A stretch of DNA of 64,000 bases from Kribbella jiaozuonensis (GTDB lineage Bacteria; Actinomycetota; Actinomycetes; Propionibacteriales; Kribbellaceae), in assembly GCF_005233875.1 (NCBI RefSeq), contig NZ_SZPZ01000004.1, positions 868,001 to 932,000 of the forward strand, read 5' to 3'. Position 1 is the stretch's first letter. Every line of letters starts with the position of its first letter. The position numbers and the translations under genes were made by a program. The notes beneath the pieces are model-generated. The model was not told where the DNA came from, searched no databases, and was given only the letters and a program-made list of their open reading frames with translations. This document shows, piece by piece, positions 42,232 to 50,996 of the stretch.

Positions 42232-43042
42232 GATCCCCCAACTCCTCACGCGCGGCCGACCTCATGGCCGCCAGAGGAGCCGGCGACCTACCCGTCATCA
42301 TCTCCACCTGGAGGGTCGCCTGATGCACGAGTAGATCAAGTCCGTTCAACAGCTCTGTACCGATCCGGTGCGCCGCGATCGCGAGCTTGGTCGGCCAGGG
42401 GTGGTACGCCACGTCGAACACCACCGGCGCCACCGCGGCGAAGTGCTCGGCCCACGGGTCGACCGCACCACCGGGCAGCGTCGACACGCACAGGTCGAAG
42501 CCGCCGATCTGCTCCACCTGCGTGAAGTCCGCGACCGACATCCGGAGTCCGAGCTCCGCGGCCAGATCGAGCAACCGCTCGGCCTTCGAAACGTCCCGGA
42601 CGACGACGGTCACCTCGCTGACCTTCATGCCACGCAACGCCGCCAAGGTCGACGCGGCCGTCGCGCCACCACCGACCACGACCGCTGTCTCGGCTGCCGT
42701 GATGCCCTGCTCGGCGAACGCATTCACCAGCCCGGGTACGTCGGTGTTGTGCGCGGACCGGGATCCGTCCGGCTCGAACAGCATCGTGTTCGCCGCACCG
42801 ATCAGCTCGGCGACCGGATCGACCGTGTCGACGAGATCCAGCGCGACCCGCTTCAGCGGCATCGTCAACGACAGCCCGCGGACGTCCTCATCAAGCGACG
42901 CCACGAAGGCCCGGAGCTCATCCTCTTCGACCTCGAAGGCGTCGTACCGCCAGTCCAGCCCGAGTGCGGCGTACGCGGCCCGGTGCATGGCCGGCGACAG
43001 CGAATGCGTAATCGGCGAACCGAGCACGGCACAACGGGTCAA
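42218..43042 (-). CDS. aroE: Shikimate dehydrogenase
   Basis: This NADPH enzyme reduces 3-dehydroshikimate to shikimate. CAVLGSPITHSLSPAMHRAA binds the substrate, and SLTMPLKRVALDLVD holds the catalytic Lys (K64-65), though the common NVTxP is SLTMP. GAANTM and HNTDVPGL complete the site; the NADP fold shows VVVGGGATAAS. The 274 residues are normal. It starts one base after the mltG stop and thus belongs to the alaS-ruvX-mltG transcript. Confidence 0.94.
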   Translation of the reverse strand: MTRCAVLGSPITHSLSPAMHRAAYAALGLDWRYDAFEVEEDELRAFVASLDEDVRGLSLTMPLKRVALDLVDTVDPVAELIGAANTMLFEPDGSRSAHNTDVPGLVNAFAEQGITAAETAVVVGGGATAASTLAALRGMKVSEVTVVVRDVSKAERLLDLAAELGLRMSVADFTQVEQIGGFDLCVSTLPGGAVDPWAEHFAAVAPVVFDVAYHPWPTKLAIAAHRIGTELLNGLDLLVHQATLQVEMMTGRSPAPLAAMRSAAREELGDREPA

Positions 43043-43043
43043 C

Positions 43044-44246
43044 TCAGCACCGGCCCTTGTGCGCCTGGCACCAGGTCTGCAGCTTCGCCACGTTGACCTG
43101 GTGTTCTGCGAACGTGGTGGCGAACGCGGTCTCGCCGGTGTCCAGGTTGACCAGCGTGAAGTACTTCCATGAGCCCACTGCCGGGTTGAGCGCGGCGCTC
43201 AGCTGGTCCCGGGTCGGCGAGTTGATCGGGCTCGGCGGCAGTCCCTTGTGGTTGTACGTGTTGTACGCCGAGGGGTTCTTCCGCTGCTCGGGCGTCGTGT
43301 ACACGCCGCCGTCCTTGCCGACCACGTAGTGCACCGTCGAGTCCATCCCCAGGTACATCCCGGCGGACAGCCGGTTGTAGATGACCCGCGCGACCTTGGC
43401 ATAGTCGGACTGCTTGTTGGTCTCGGCGCCGATGATGCTGGCCACGATGACCGCCTGGTACGGATCCAGCTTCTTGTGCTGGGCGGCCTGCACCAGGTTC
43501 AGGTCCTTGGCGATCGACGCGTACTTCGCGGTCATCAGCTTGAGCATGACGGTCGCGTTCGCGTTCTTCGGCACGTCGTACGTCGCCGGGTACAGGAAGC
43601 CTTCGGGGTTGCCGTTCGCGTACGCCGGCAGGCCGAGCGAGGCCGGGTGGTTGATCGCGTTCGCGGCCTGGCCGGCGGGCAGCTTGAGCTTGGTCTGCAG
43701 GATCACCGCGACCTCGCCCTTGGTCTCCCCGGACGGGACGCTGACCCGCATCACCTTGATCGACTCGGCCGTGTTCATCATCAGCGCCAGGGCGGCCTTG
43801 GCCGACATGTGCTTGCGCAGGGTGTAGGTCGCGGCCTGGATCTGCAGCGACCGCGGGTCGTCGCGGGCCGCACGCTCGAACGCGCGGGCGCTCTTGACGA
43901 CCTCCTTCTTCTCCAGGGTGTCGGCGATCGACGAGCTCGACTGCCCCTTGGAGATCTCGACCTGCACGGTTCCCGTGCCCTCGCCGGTGTAGTCGGGTGC
44001 GGAGAACACGCCCTCGAGCGCGTCCTTGCCCTTGCCGAAGCCGACGACGGCGCCGGCCACGATCGCACCGACGACGATCAGCGAGATCAGACCGGCGAAG
44101 CAGCCGAACGCCCGGCGGCTGCGGGCCCGGCGCCGGTTGGCGCGCCGCTCGACGCGGGTCTCGGCGCGTAGGCCGAGACCGCTGCCGAGATCGTCGGCCT
44201 GCTCCTCACCCTCGTTCACGTCTTGGTCCACCGATGGTCCGTTCAC
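43044..44246 (-). CDS. mltG: Endolytic peptidoglycan transglycosylase MltG
   Basis: The enzyme cuts nascent glycan strands at the membrane and limits their length. After a ~45-residue basic cytoplasmic region comes one membrane helix (FAGLISLIVVGAIVAGAVVGF), a LysM-like domain (VQVEISKGQSSSSIADTL) and the YceG domain. The catalytic Glu is in VASIIGAETNKQSDY, and the downstream YNTYNHKGLPPSPINSP is the other signature. The length of 400 residues fits actinobacterial members. It overlaps ruvX by 4 bp. Confidence 0.95.
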   Translation of the reverse strand: MNGPSVDQDVNEGEEQADDLGSGLGLRAETRVERRANRRRARSRRAFGCFAGLISLIVVGAIVAGAVVGFGKGKDALEGVFSAPDYTGEGTGTVQVEISKGQSSSSIADTLEKKEVVKSARAFERAARDDPRSLQIQAATYTLRKHMSAKAALALMMNTAESIKVMRVSVPSGETKGEVAVILQTKLKLPAGQAANAINHPASLGLPAYANGNPEGFLYPATYDVPKNANATVMLKLMTAKYASIAKDLNLVQAAQHKKLDPYQAVIVASIIGAETNKQSDYAKVARVIYNRLSAGMYLGMDSTVHYVVGKDGGVYTTPEQRKNPSAYNTYNHKGLPPSPINSPTRDQLSAALNPAVGSWKYFTLVNLDTGETAFATTFAEHQVNVAKLQTWCQAHKGRC

Positions 44247-44692
44247 AGGGGCCTCCCGGGTGGGTTGCCGGTCTCGCGCTCGAGGTCGAGCGCATGTTGC
44301 AGAATCACGACCGCCGCGGCCTGGTCGACCACGGCGCGCCGCTTGGAGCCCTTCTTTCCCCGTTCCCGCAGCATGCGTTCGGCGGTGACGGTGGTGAACC
44401 GCTCGTCCACCAGCCGCATCGTCGTCCCCTCACGCACCTTGTCCAGCACCTGTGCCGCCGTCTCCCGGATCTTCACCGCGGCCGGTCCCTCGCCCCCGGA
44501 CAGGGAGCGCGGCAGCCCGACCACGATCTCGAACGCCTCCAGTTCGGCGGCGAGTGCGGCGATCCTATCCAGATCACCGGGCCCACGCCGGACGGTTTCC
44601 ACAGGCGTGGCCAGGATTCCGTGCGGATCGCTGCTGGCGACGCCGATCCGGGCATCGCCGATATCGAGCGCGATCCGCACGCCGCTCCTCAT
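44243..44692 (-). CDS. ruvX: RuvX/YqgF Holliday junction resolvase-like protein
   Basis: This RNase H-fold nuclease family member is implicated in 16S rRNA 5' processing and Holliday junction resolution. The first catalytic Asp is in IALDIGDARIGVASSD. VVGLPRSLSGGEGPAA and LVDERFTTVTAERML follow, and the last Asp is in AVVDQAAAVVILQ. At 149 residues it has the usual size. It lies 30 bp after alaS and overlaps mltG, as in most Gram-positive bacteria. Confidence 0.94.
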   Translation of the reverse strand: MRSGVRIALDIGDARIGVASSDPHGILATPVETVRRGPGDLDRIAALAAELEAFEIVVGLPRSLSGGEGPAAVKIRETAAQVLDKVREGTTMRLVDERFTTVTAERMLRERGKKGSKRRAVVDQAAAVVILQHALDLERETGNPPGRPL

Positions 44693-44722
44693 CTAAGTGG
44701 TCTCATCTGTGGCAGTCCTCGG

Positions 44723-47392
44723 TCAGCCGGTGACGAGGTGGCCGACGGTGTGCTCGACCGCCGCCAGTGCCTCGTCGGCGCCGGCCGGGTCGGTGCCGCC
44801 GCCCTGCGCGACATCGTCCTTGCCACCGCCGCGACCGCCGAGCTTCTCGGCCGCGACCCGGACCAGGTCACCGGCCTTGAGCCGCCACTCGCGGGCGAGG
44901 TCGTTGAGCGCGATCACCACACCGGGCTTGCCGTCGTTCACACTCAGTACGGCGACCACGGCCGGCTTGTCGTTCGCCATCCGGCCGCGGATGTCCAGCG
45001 CCAGCTTGCGCAGGTCGCCGCCGTTGACGCCGTCGGGTGCACGGTGTCCGACGTACTGGACGCCGAAGACGTCCCGCGGGTTCTTCGCCAGCTCGCCCGC
45101 GGCCTCCAAGACCTGGGCGGCGCGGACCCGCTCGAGCTCCTTCTCGGCCGTGCGCAGCCGCTCGGCCAGGTCGGCGACCTTGGCCGGCAGCTCCTCCGGC
45201 CGGGTCTTCAGGTTCTCGCTGAGCAGCCGGACCAGCGCGCGCTCGCGGCCGAGGTAGTGCAGCGCCTCCATGCCGACGAACGCCTCGATCCGCCGTACGC
45301 CGGCGCCGACCGAGGACTCGCCCGTCACCGTCACCGCGCCGACCTGCGACGAGTGCTTCACGTGCGTGCCACCACAGAGCTCACGCGACCACGGGCCGCC
45401 GATCTCGACCACGCGGACCTGCTCGTCGTACGTCTCGCCGAACAGCGCCAGCGCACCCCACTCCCGCGCCTCCGGCAGCGTCATGTACTGCGCCGACACC
45501 GGGAGGTCCTGCCGTACGGCGAGGTTCGCGACCTCCTCGATCTCCGAGCGGGTCGACGGGTCCAGCGCCGACGACCAGGCGAAGTCGAGCCGCAGGTAAC
45601 CGGGCTTGTTGTACGAACCGCTCTGCAACGCGTTCGGGCCGAGCACCTGGCGCAGCGCGGCGTGCACGACGTGCGTACCGGAGTGCGCCTGGCAGGCCGA
45701 AACCCGCCACTCGTGGTCGACCGCGGCGTGCACGTCCTCGCCCGGACGCAGTACGCCTTCGAGGATCTCGACCTTGTGCACGATCAGGCCCTTGACCGGG
45801 CGCTGCACGTCGAGGACCTTCAGCTTCAGGCCGTCGCCGAGGATCAGGCCCTCGTCCGCGATCTGGCCACCGGACTCGGCGTAGAACGGGGTCTTCTCCA
45901 GCACGACCTCGACGGTCTCGCCCTGCTCGGCGAACGGCGCGATCGCACCCTCCCGGAGCAGACCGCGCACCTGCGAGTCGCTGGAGAGCTCCTGGTACCC
46001 GGTGAATTCCGTGACGCCCTTCTCGCGCAGCTCACGGTAACCGGAGGTGTCGGCGTGCCCGGCCTTCTTCGCCCGGGCGTCCGCCTTGGCCCGCTCGCGC
46101 TGCTCCTTCATCAAGGAGCGGAAGCCCTCGGTGTCGACGTTCAGCCCCTGCTCGGCCGCCATCTCGATGGTCAGGTCGATCGGGAAGCCGTACGTGTCGT
46201 GCAGCTGGAACGCCTTCGCGCCCTCGAGCTGGTGCGCACCGCCCGCCTTGGTCTCCTTGACCGCCACGTCGAAGATGCTCGTCCCGGCCGTGAGAGTACG
46301 GCGGAACGCCTCCTCCTCGGCGTACGCGACCTGGCTGATCCGGCCGAAGTCGGCCTCCAGCTCCGGGTACGACTTCTTCATCTGCTCGAGGCTCGTCGGC
46401 AACAGCTCGACCAGGCTCGGGTCCTCGTAGCCGAGCAGCCGCATCGAACGGATCGCGCGGCGGAGCAGGCGACGCAGTACGTAACCGCCCTGCTCGTTGC
46501 CCGGGGTGACGCCGTCGCCGATCAGCATCAGCGCGCTGCGGACGTGGTCGGCGACCACGCGGAACCGGACGTCGTCGACGTGCTCGACGCCGTACTTGCG
46601 GCCGCTGAGCTCGGACGCCCGCTCGATCACCGGGTAGATCTCGTCGATCTCGTACATGTTGTCGACGCCCTGCAGCAGGTACGCGACCCGCTCCAGGCCG
46701 AGACCGGTGTCGATGTTCTTCTTCGGCAGCTCGCCGAGGATCGGGTAGCCCTCCTTGCCGCCACCCTCACCGCGGATGTTCTGCATGAAGACCAGGTTCC
46801 AGAACTCCAGGTAGCGGTCGCCCGCCTCCCAGTCCCGGTCCGCGCCGAACTCGGGGCCGCGGTCGATCAGGATCTCCGAGCACGGGCCGCACGGACCCGG
46901 GATGCCCATCGACCAGAAGTTGTCCTTCATCCCCAGCCGGACGATCCGGTCGTCGGGCAGGCCGGCGATCCGCTTCCAGAGGGCGATCGCCTCGTCGTCG
47001 TCGTAGTACACCGAGGCGTAGAGGACCGACTCGTCGAAGCCGTAGCCGCCTTCGTTCTGGGGCTTGGTGACCAGCTCCCAGGCGTACTCGATGGCCTTCT
47101 CCTTGAAGTAGTCGCCGAAGGAGAAGTTGCCGTTCATCTGGAAGAACGTGCCGTGCCGGGTGGTCTTGCCGACCTCTTCGATGTCGAGCGTCCGGACACA
47201 CTTCTGCACGCTGGTGGCCCGGTCGTACGGCGGGGTCTGCTGGCCGACGAAGTACGGGACGAACTGCGCCATGCCGGCGACGTTGAACAGCAGGTTCGGG
47301 TCCGGCGACGGTAGCGGGGCACTCGGCACCACGGTGTGGCCCCGGTCCTCGAAGTACTGCAGGAACCGTCGCCTGATCTCACTGGTTTCCAT
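44723..47392 (-). CDS. alaS: Alanyl-tRNA synthetase
   Basis: The synthetase charges tRNA-Ala. The class II catalytic core starts ETSEIRRRFLQYFEDRGHTVV, with motif 2 at TFFQMNGNFSFGDYFKEKAIEYAWEL. The editing domain has the zinc-binding HSGTHVVHAAL and CGGTHVKHS. The C-terminal C-Ala domain (VVAVLSVNDGKPGVVIALND) is Gly-rich and complete. The 889 residues are normal. It follows the DUF6167 gene by five bases without an obvious Shine-Dalgarno sequence, so translation may be coupled. Confidence 0.98.
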   Translation of the reverse strand: METSEIRRRFLQYFEDRGHTVVPSAPLPSPDPNLLFNVAGMAQFVPYFVGQQTPPYDRATSVQKCVRTLDIEEVGKTTRHGTFFQMNGNFSFGDYFKEKAIEYAWELVTKPQNEGGYGFDESVLYASVYYDDDEAIALWKRIAGLPDDRIVRLGMKDNFWSMGIPGPCGPCSEILIDRGPEFGADRDWEAGDRYLEFWNLVFMQNIRGEGGGKEGYPILGELPKKNIDTGLGLERVAYLLQGVDNMYEIDEIYPVIERASELSGRKYGVEHVDDVRFRVVADHVRSALMLIGDGVTPGNEQGGYVLRRLLRRAIRSMRLLGYEDPSLVELLPTSLEQMKKSYPELEADFGRISQVAYAEEEAFRRTLTAGTSIFDVAVKETKAGGAHQLEGAKAFQLHDTYGFPIDLTIEMAAEQGLNVDTEGFRSLMKEQRERAKADARAKKAGHADTSGYRELREKGVTEFTGYQELSSDSQVRGLLREGAIAPFAEQGETVEVVLEKTPFYAESGGQIADEGLILGDGLKLKVLDVQRPVKGLIVHKVEILEGVLRPGEDVHAAVDHEWRVSACQAHSGTHVVHAALRQVLGPNALQSGSYNKPGYLRLDFAWSSALDPSTRSEIEEVANLAVRQDLPVSAQYMTLPEAREWGALALFGETYDEQVRVVEIGGPWSRELCGGTHVKHSSQVGAVTVTGESSVGAGVRRIEAFVGMEALHYLGRERALVRLLSENLKTRPEELPAKVADLAERLRTAEKELERVRAAQVLEAAGELAKNPRDVFGVQYVGHRAPDGVNGGDLRKLALDIRGRMANDKPAVVAVLSVNDGKPGVVIALNDLAREWRLKAGDLVRVAAEKLGGRGGGKDDVAQGGGTDPAGADEALAAVEHTVGHLVTG

Positions 47393-47397
47393 GGGTG

Positions 47398-47634
47398 TTA
47401 CCGGTAGTCCTCACGATCGTTTGTGGTCTCGATACCCAGCGCGTCGCGCAGCTCGGTCTCCCGCTCGGCCATGCCCTCGCGGACCTGGTCGCCGAAGTGC
47501 CGGACCGCGGCGGACAGCTTCGCCGCGGACTCCTGGACACTCTCCGGAGCGAGGAGCTGTGCTCGTTTCTTCAGCCGGGTGACGGCGTACACGCCGACGG
47601 CGATCCCGATGATCAGCCAGATGATCCGCTTCAC
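47398..47634 (-). CDS. DUF6167 small membrane protein
   Basis: This 78-residue protein has one N-terminal membrane helix (RIIWLIIGIAVGVYAVTRL) and a charged helical, probably coiled-coil, cytoplasmic part. DUF6167 proteins lie beside alaS throughout the actinobacteria; their role is unknown. It overlaps the DUF948 gene by 4 bp, so the two membrane proteins are cotranslated and may interact. Confidence 0.85.
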   Translation of the reverse strand: MKRIIWLIIGIAVGVYAVTRLKKRAQLLAPESVQESAAKLSAAVRHFGDQVREGMAERETELRDALGIETTNDREDYR

Positions 47635-48041
47635 CGCTTCCGCGCCTTCCGCTCGGCCTTCATCTCTTCCTTGACCCGACGGCTCACGTCCTTGCGCTGC
47701 TGCTCGCCGAGCGCGCGGCGGACGCCGTACGTGAACGCGGCCGCCTTCACCAGCGGGCCGCCGGCGGTGGCCGAGAACAGCGACATCAGCGCGGCCGCGT
47801 TGGTGGTCACCGTGGTGGCGTTGTCGGTGATCGTGTCCACCTTCGCCAGTTGGGCGTTCGTGGTCGCCACCGTGGTGGTCACCTCACCGAGCAGCGGGAC
47901 GCTGGAGTCGGAGACGCCCTTGACCATGATCCGGGTCTCGTCGAACACCTTGCCCAGCTTCAGGATCGGATAAGCCAGCAGGCCTACCAGGATGAGCAGC
48001 GCGCAGGCAGCTATCAGCCCCGCGACTTCACCGACGCTCAT
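47631..48041 (-). CDS. DUF948 membrane protein
   Basis: This 136-residue protein starts with a membrane helix (VGEVAGLIAACALLILVGLLAYPILKLGKVFDE), then an amphipathic methyl-accepting-like coiled coil with Thr/Asn heptads, and a basic tail. DUF948 members in Bacillus are general-stress proteins; here it heads the alaS operon with GGAAGGTGG before its ATG. The 135-bp upstream gap must hold the operon promoter, but I could not pick a convincing -10/-35 pair. Confidence 0.85.
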   Translation of the reverse strand: MSVGEVAGLIAACALLILVGLLAYPILKLGKVFDETRIMVKGVSDSSVPLLGEVTTTVATTNAQLAKVDTITDNATTVTTNAAALMSLFSATAGGPLVKAAAFTYGVRRALGEQQRKDVSRRVKEEMKAERKARKR

Positions 48042-48176
48042 GGAAACGATCCACCTTCCCGTAGCGAGCCCGTTGTGACCTCATGTGAGTTCTGGACGCC
48101 CGACCTTATCGCGCGGCCATAGCGCACTCCGCTCCAGGACACCATCCCTCACATCACAGTCGCCCACCAAACCGGC

Positions 48177-48788
48177 TCACGGGGTCGGGGACGTCTCCGT
48201 GACGGTCGGTTCCGCGGGGGTCGGCGTTGTCGGCGTCGACGGGGTTGCCGAGGGTGTTTGGCTCGGCGTCGTTGGGCTTGTGGGGGTCGGGCTGGTCGGG
48301 ACCGGGGTGGTCGGCGTGGTCGGGGTCGGCGGTGACGTCGGGGTCGGGCTCGTCGGCTTGGGGCTGCTGATCGGAGTGGTCGGTGGTGACGTCGGCCGGG
48401 TTGTGCTCGGTGTGGCCGGGGTGGATGCGGTCGTGGTCGGTGCTGTCGTGGTCGGTGCTGTCGTGGTCGGCTGCTGGGATCGCGTTGCCTCAGGCTCCGG
48501 TGCCACCCAGGGCGGAGCGGGCTTGCTCGGCGATGCCGACGGGCTCAGCGGCACCAACGGCTTGCCGACCGGGAGCTTCGGTCTCGGATTTGACCTCGAC
48601 GTACCTTGTGTCCGCTCGACGCTCGGGCCGGGTTGGGACGCGGGCGGCGCCTGGGTCGTCGCCGTCTCGCGCGACCGGAACGGGATCAGGTACAGAGCGC
48701 TTGCTATCAGAACCAGGGCTGCTGCCCCGATGGTCAACTTCAGAACGGGTACACGCCGACGGCTATGCCGCGGTCTGGACTGCCTCAC
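48177..48788 (-). CDS. Membrane-anchored Pro/Thr/Ser-rich protein
   Basis: The function of this 203-residue protein is unknown. A basic N-terminus (MRQSRPRHSRRRVPVLK) precedes one membrane helix (LTIGAAALVLIASALYLIPF). The remaining ~165 residues are almost only Pro, Thr, Ser and Ala in short irregular repeats of TPTSP type, likely an extended and possibly O-mannosylated wall-spanning stalk without a globular domain. A long plus-strand open frame over the same bases is a Gly/Val shadow of this repeat. I find no enzymatic motif. Confidence 0.65.
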   Translation of the reverse strand: MRQSRPRHSRRRVPVLKLTIGAAALVLIASALYLIPFRSRETATTQAPPASQPGPSVERTQGTSRSNPRPKLPVGKPLVPLSPSASPSKPAPPWVAPEPEATRSQQPTTTAPTTTAPTTTASTPATPSTTRPTSPPTTPISSPKPTSPTPTSPPTPTTPTTPVPTSPTPTSPTTPSQTPSATPSTPTTPTPAEPTVTETSPTP

Positions 48789-48841
48789 AACGGAAAACCT
48801 TTCGCCCCCAGGCCGAAACGGAGCCTACCGACTCGAACGCT

Positions 48842-49150
48842 TCAATCGAAGCTCACCGTGAGTGCCTGAACGGCCCCGTCCGGTGCCCATTCCAGCTCCA
48901 TCGAGCCGGTCCCGCCGCCCGACCAGCGAAAACGCGCCAGTTCGTCGCCGTCGTCGATCAGCGTCATGGTCTCGGCCGGCGGGTTTTCCCGGTACGCCGC
49001 GGCGATTGCCGTCCGACCTTCGAACGGGCCGACCGGAATGGCGACGAACCGCATCGTCGCGTCCGGGGCGAACCGTTCGGCGAACGTGTCCCAGTCGCCG
49101 GTCGTGACGGCCCGGTTGAAGGCGTCTATGTGATCGGCGGTCCGGCTCAT
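48842..49150 (-). CDS. SnoaL/NTF2-like protein
   Basis: This 102-residue protein has the short cone-barrel pattern of SnoaL-like proteins: HIDAFNRAVTTGDWDTFAERFAPDATMRF, then GPFEGRTAIAAAYR, and C-terminal strands. The family includes polyketide cyclases, isomerases and binding proteins, so no reaction can be named. Its start overlaps the rarA stop by 4 bp, indicating cotranslation with the recombination factor, perhaps by chance. Confidence 0.82.
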   Translation of the reverse strand: MSRTADHIDAFNRAVTTGDWDTFAERFAPDATMRFVAIPVGPFEGRTAIAAAYRENPPAETMTLIDDGDELARFRWSGGGTGSMELEWAPDGAVQALTVSFD

Positions 49151-50763
49151 TTGCTGTCGCGCTTACGGTCCGGTTTGCGGTCCCGGAGGATCTTGCGGAT
49201 GGCCGTGACCCGATCGGCGTACGCCGCCTCGCCACCGCGGCGAGTGGGGTTGTAGTAGTCGGTGCCGTCGATCACGTCCGGCGCGTACTGCTGCGGTACG
49301 ACGCCGCGCGGGTCGTTGTGCGAATACTCGTACGACGAGCCGTGGCCGATCTTCTTGGCGCCCGCGTAGTGCGCGTCCCGCAGATGCGGCGGGACCGGGC
49401 CGACCTTGCCCGCCTTCACATCCGCGATCGCGGCGTCGACGGCCATGATCACGGCGTTGGACTTCGGTGCCAGCGCGAGCGCGACGACCGCCTGCGCGAG
49501 GTTGATGCGTGCTTCCGGCATACCGATCAGCTGCACGGCCTCGGCGGCGGCGACCGCGACACCGAGCGCCGTCGGGTCGCCCATGCCGATGTCCTCGCTC
49601 GCGGAGATCACCAACCGTCTGGCGATGAACCGCGGGTCCTCCCCCGCCTCGATCATCCGGGCGAGGTAATGCATGGAGGCGTCGACGTCCGAACCGCGGA
49701 TCGACTTGATCAGCGCCGAGGCAACGTCGTAGTGCTGATCCCCGGCCCGGTCGTACCGCACGGCCGCGCGATCAACCGCCGTCTCCAACGTCACCAGATC
49801 AATCAACGCCCGCGCCCCGCCAGCCAGGCCGCCGCCAGCCAGGACGCCGCCAGCCGCAACGGCGTCGGCCGCATCCCCGCCAGCCGCATCGCCGCCAGCC
49901 GCGCCAGCCGCATCGCCGCCAGCCGCGCCAGCCGCATCGCCGCCAGCTGCGCCAGCCGCGTCGGCGTCGGCCGGGGCCCCGTCTGCCCCGCCCACATCAG
50001 AGGGCTTGGTCGCCTGTGAGTACTTGAGGGCCTGCTCGTGCTTGGCTCGGGCTCCGCCTGCGGCGGCTTCCAGGTAGGTGAGTGCGCGGCGGGCGTCCCC
50101 GCCGGCCATCCGCAGCAGGTGGTCTCGCGCGTCCTGCGCCAGTTCGAATTCGTCGTTCAGTCCGCGCTCGTCGACCAGCGCGCGATCGAGCAGCACCGAG
50201 ATGTCGTCGTCGGTGAGCGACTCCAGCGTGAGCAGCAGGCTGCGGGACAGGAGTGGGGAGATCACCGAGAAGAACGGGTTCTCCGTGGTGGCGGCGACCA
50301 GCGTCACCCAGCGGTTCTCCACGCCCGGAAGCAGTGCGTCCTGCTGGGCCTTGGTGAAGCGGTGGACCTCGTCAATGAACAGCACGGTCTCGACCGTGCC
50401 GGTCGCGCGGGACAGGTCGCGGCGGGCGCCGTCGATCACCTGCCGCACGTCCTTCACACCGGCCGTGACCGCGGACAGCTCCACGAACTTCCGATTGGTC
50501 TGGTGTGACACCACCGCCGCGATCGTGGTCTTGCCCGTCCCCGGAGGACCCCACAGCAACAGCGACATCGGCTGGTCACCCTCCACCAGCCGTCGCAGCG
50601 GCGAGCCCGGCGCGAGCAGATGCTGCTGCCCGACCAACTCGTCCAGACTCCGCGGCCGCATCCGCACCGCCAACGGAGCCGCCGTATGGTCCGCATCCGC
50701 CAAACTCCCACCACCACGCGCCGGCGCAGGAGCCCCCGGAAGATCGAACAAACCTTCACTCAC
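49147..50763 (-). CDS. rarA: Replication-associated recombination protein RarA (MgsA) with Ala/Gly insert
   Basis: This AAA+ ATPase of the clamp-loader clade acts at stalled forks. MRPRSLDELVGQQHLLAPGSPL leads to Walker A GPPGTGKTTIA and Walker B VLFIDEVHRF, then sensor 1 (VTLVAATTENPFFSV). The C-terminal tetramerisation domain (IGMPEARINLAQAVVALALAPKSN) is complete. Between residues ~255 and 315 sits an Ala/Gly/Asp-rich insert absent from most homologues. It is encoded by three near-identical 24-bp repeats. It makes this 538-residue protein about 80-100 residues longer than usual. The core looks functional. Confidence 0.95.
   Translation of the reverse strand: MSEGLFDLPGAPAPARGGGSLADADHTAAPLAVRMRPRSLDELVGQQHLLAPGSPLRRLVEGDQPMSLLLWGPPGTGKTTIAAVVSHQTNRKFVELSAVTAGVKDVRQVIDGARRDLSRATGTVETVLFIDEVHRFTKAQQDALLPGVENRWVTLVAATTENPFFSVISPLLSRSLLLTLESLTDDDISVLLDRALVDERGLNDEFELAQDARDHLLRMAGGDARRALTYLEAAAGGARAKHEQALKYSQATKPSDVGGADGAPADADAAGAAGGDAAGAAGGDAAGAAGGDAAGGDAADAVAAGGVLAGGGLAGGARALIDLVTLETAVDRAAVRYDRAGDQHYDVASALIKSIRGSDVDASMHYLARMIEAGEDPRFIARRLVISASEDIGMGDPTALGVAVAAAEAVQLIGMPEARINLAQAVVALALAPKSNAVIMAVDAAIADVKAGKVGPVPPHLRDAHYAGAKKIGHGSSYEYSHNDPRGVVPQQYAPDVIDGTDYYNPTRRGGEAAYADRVTAIRKILRDRKPDRKRDSK
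49883..49954. repeat. Three 24-bp tandem repeats inside rarA
   Basis: Units at 49883-49906, 49907-49930 and 49931-49954 are identical except for one C-to-T change in the last. On the coding strand they encode a DAAGAAGG-type octapeptide. Unit length is a multiple of three, so copy-number change keeps the frame. Confidence 0.8.
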
Positions 50764-50996
50764 CCCCGCAGCCTAACCAGCCCCACCGACATCCCCATCG
50801 CCCCGCCCTACCAGCCGACCTCCGCAGCCCGTCTCCCCAGGGCGCGCCTCCGCGGCCCGACCCACCCAGGCGCCTCCGCGGCCCGACCCACCCAGGCGCC
50901 TCCGCGGCCCGCCCTACCCAGCCCGCCTCCGCGGCCGCCCGCCGCCTCGCCTCCTCCCCCGACTGACCCGCCCGACGGACCCGCCCGGCTGAGCCG
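50764..50996. repeat. Intergenic 26-bp tandem repeat between rarA and the next gene
   Basis: This 233-bp gap, very rich in C on the plus strand, holds no gene. Three full 26-bp units lie at 50844-50869, 50870-50895 and 50896-50921, with a partial fourth to 50936. The first two are identical and the third has two changes. Each contains CCTCCGCGG. The region upstream of rarA should also carry its promoter, not recognised. Confidence 0.75.

Noticed and set aside
43997..47314. A 1105-residue plus-strand open frame opposite alaS
   Set aside because: No domain or ribosome-binding site; low-complexity Leu/Arg/Asp composition mirroring alaS codons.
48085..48861. A Gly/Val-repeat plus-strand frame that looks like a PE_PGRS-type protein
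   Set aside because: It is the complement of the Pro/Thr-rich repeat of the minus-strand gene, which has a signal anchor and a sensible start.
48842..50763. Toxin-antitoxin reading of the SnoaL-like/rarA pair
   Set aside because: Overlap alone is not evidence; rarA is a conserved housekeeping gene and the small protein has a SnoaL-like pattern.
50844..50936. Possible CRISPR array
   Set aside because: Repeats are directly adjacent with no spacers, and no cas genes are in the window.
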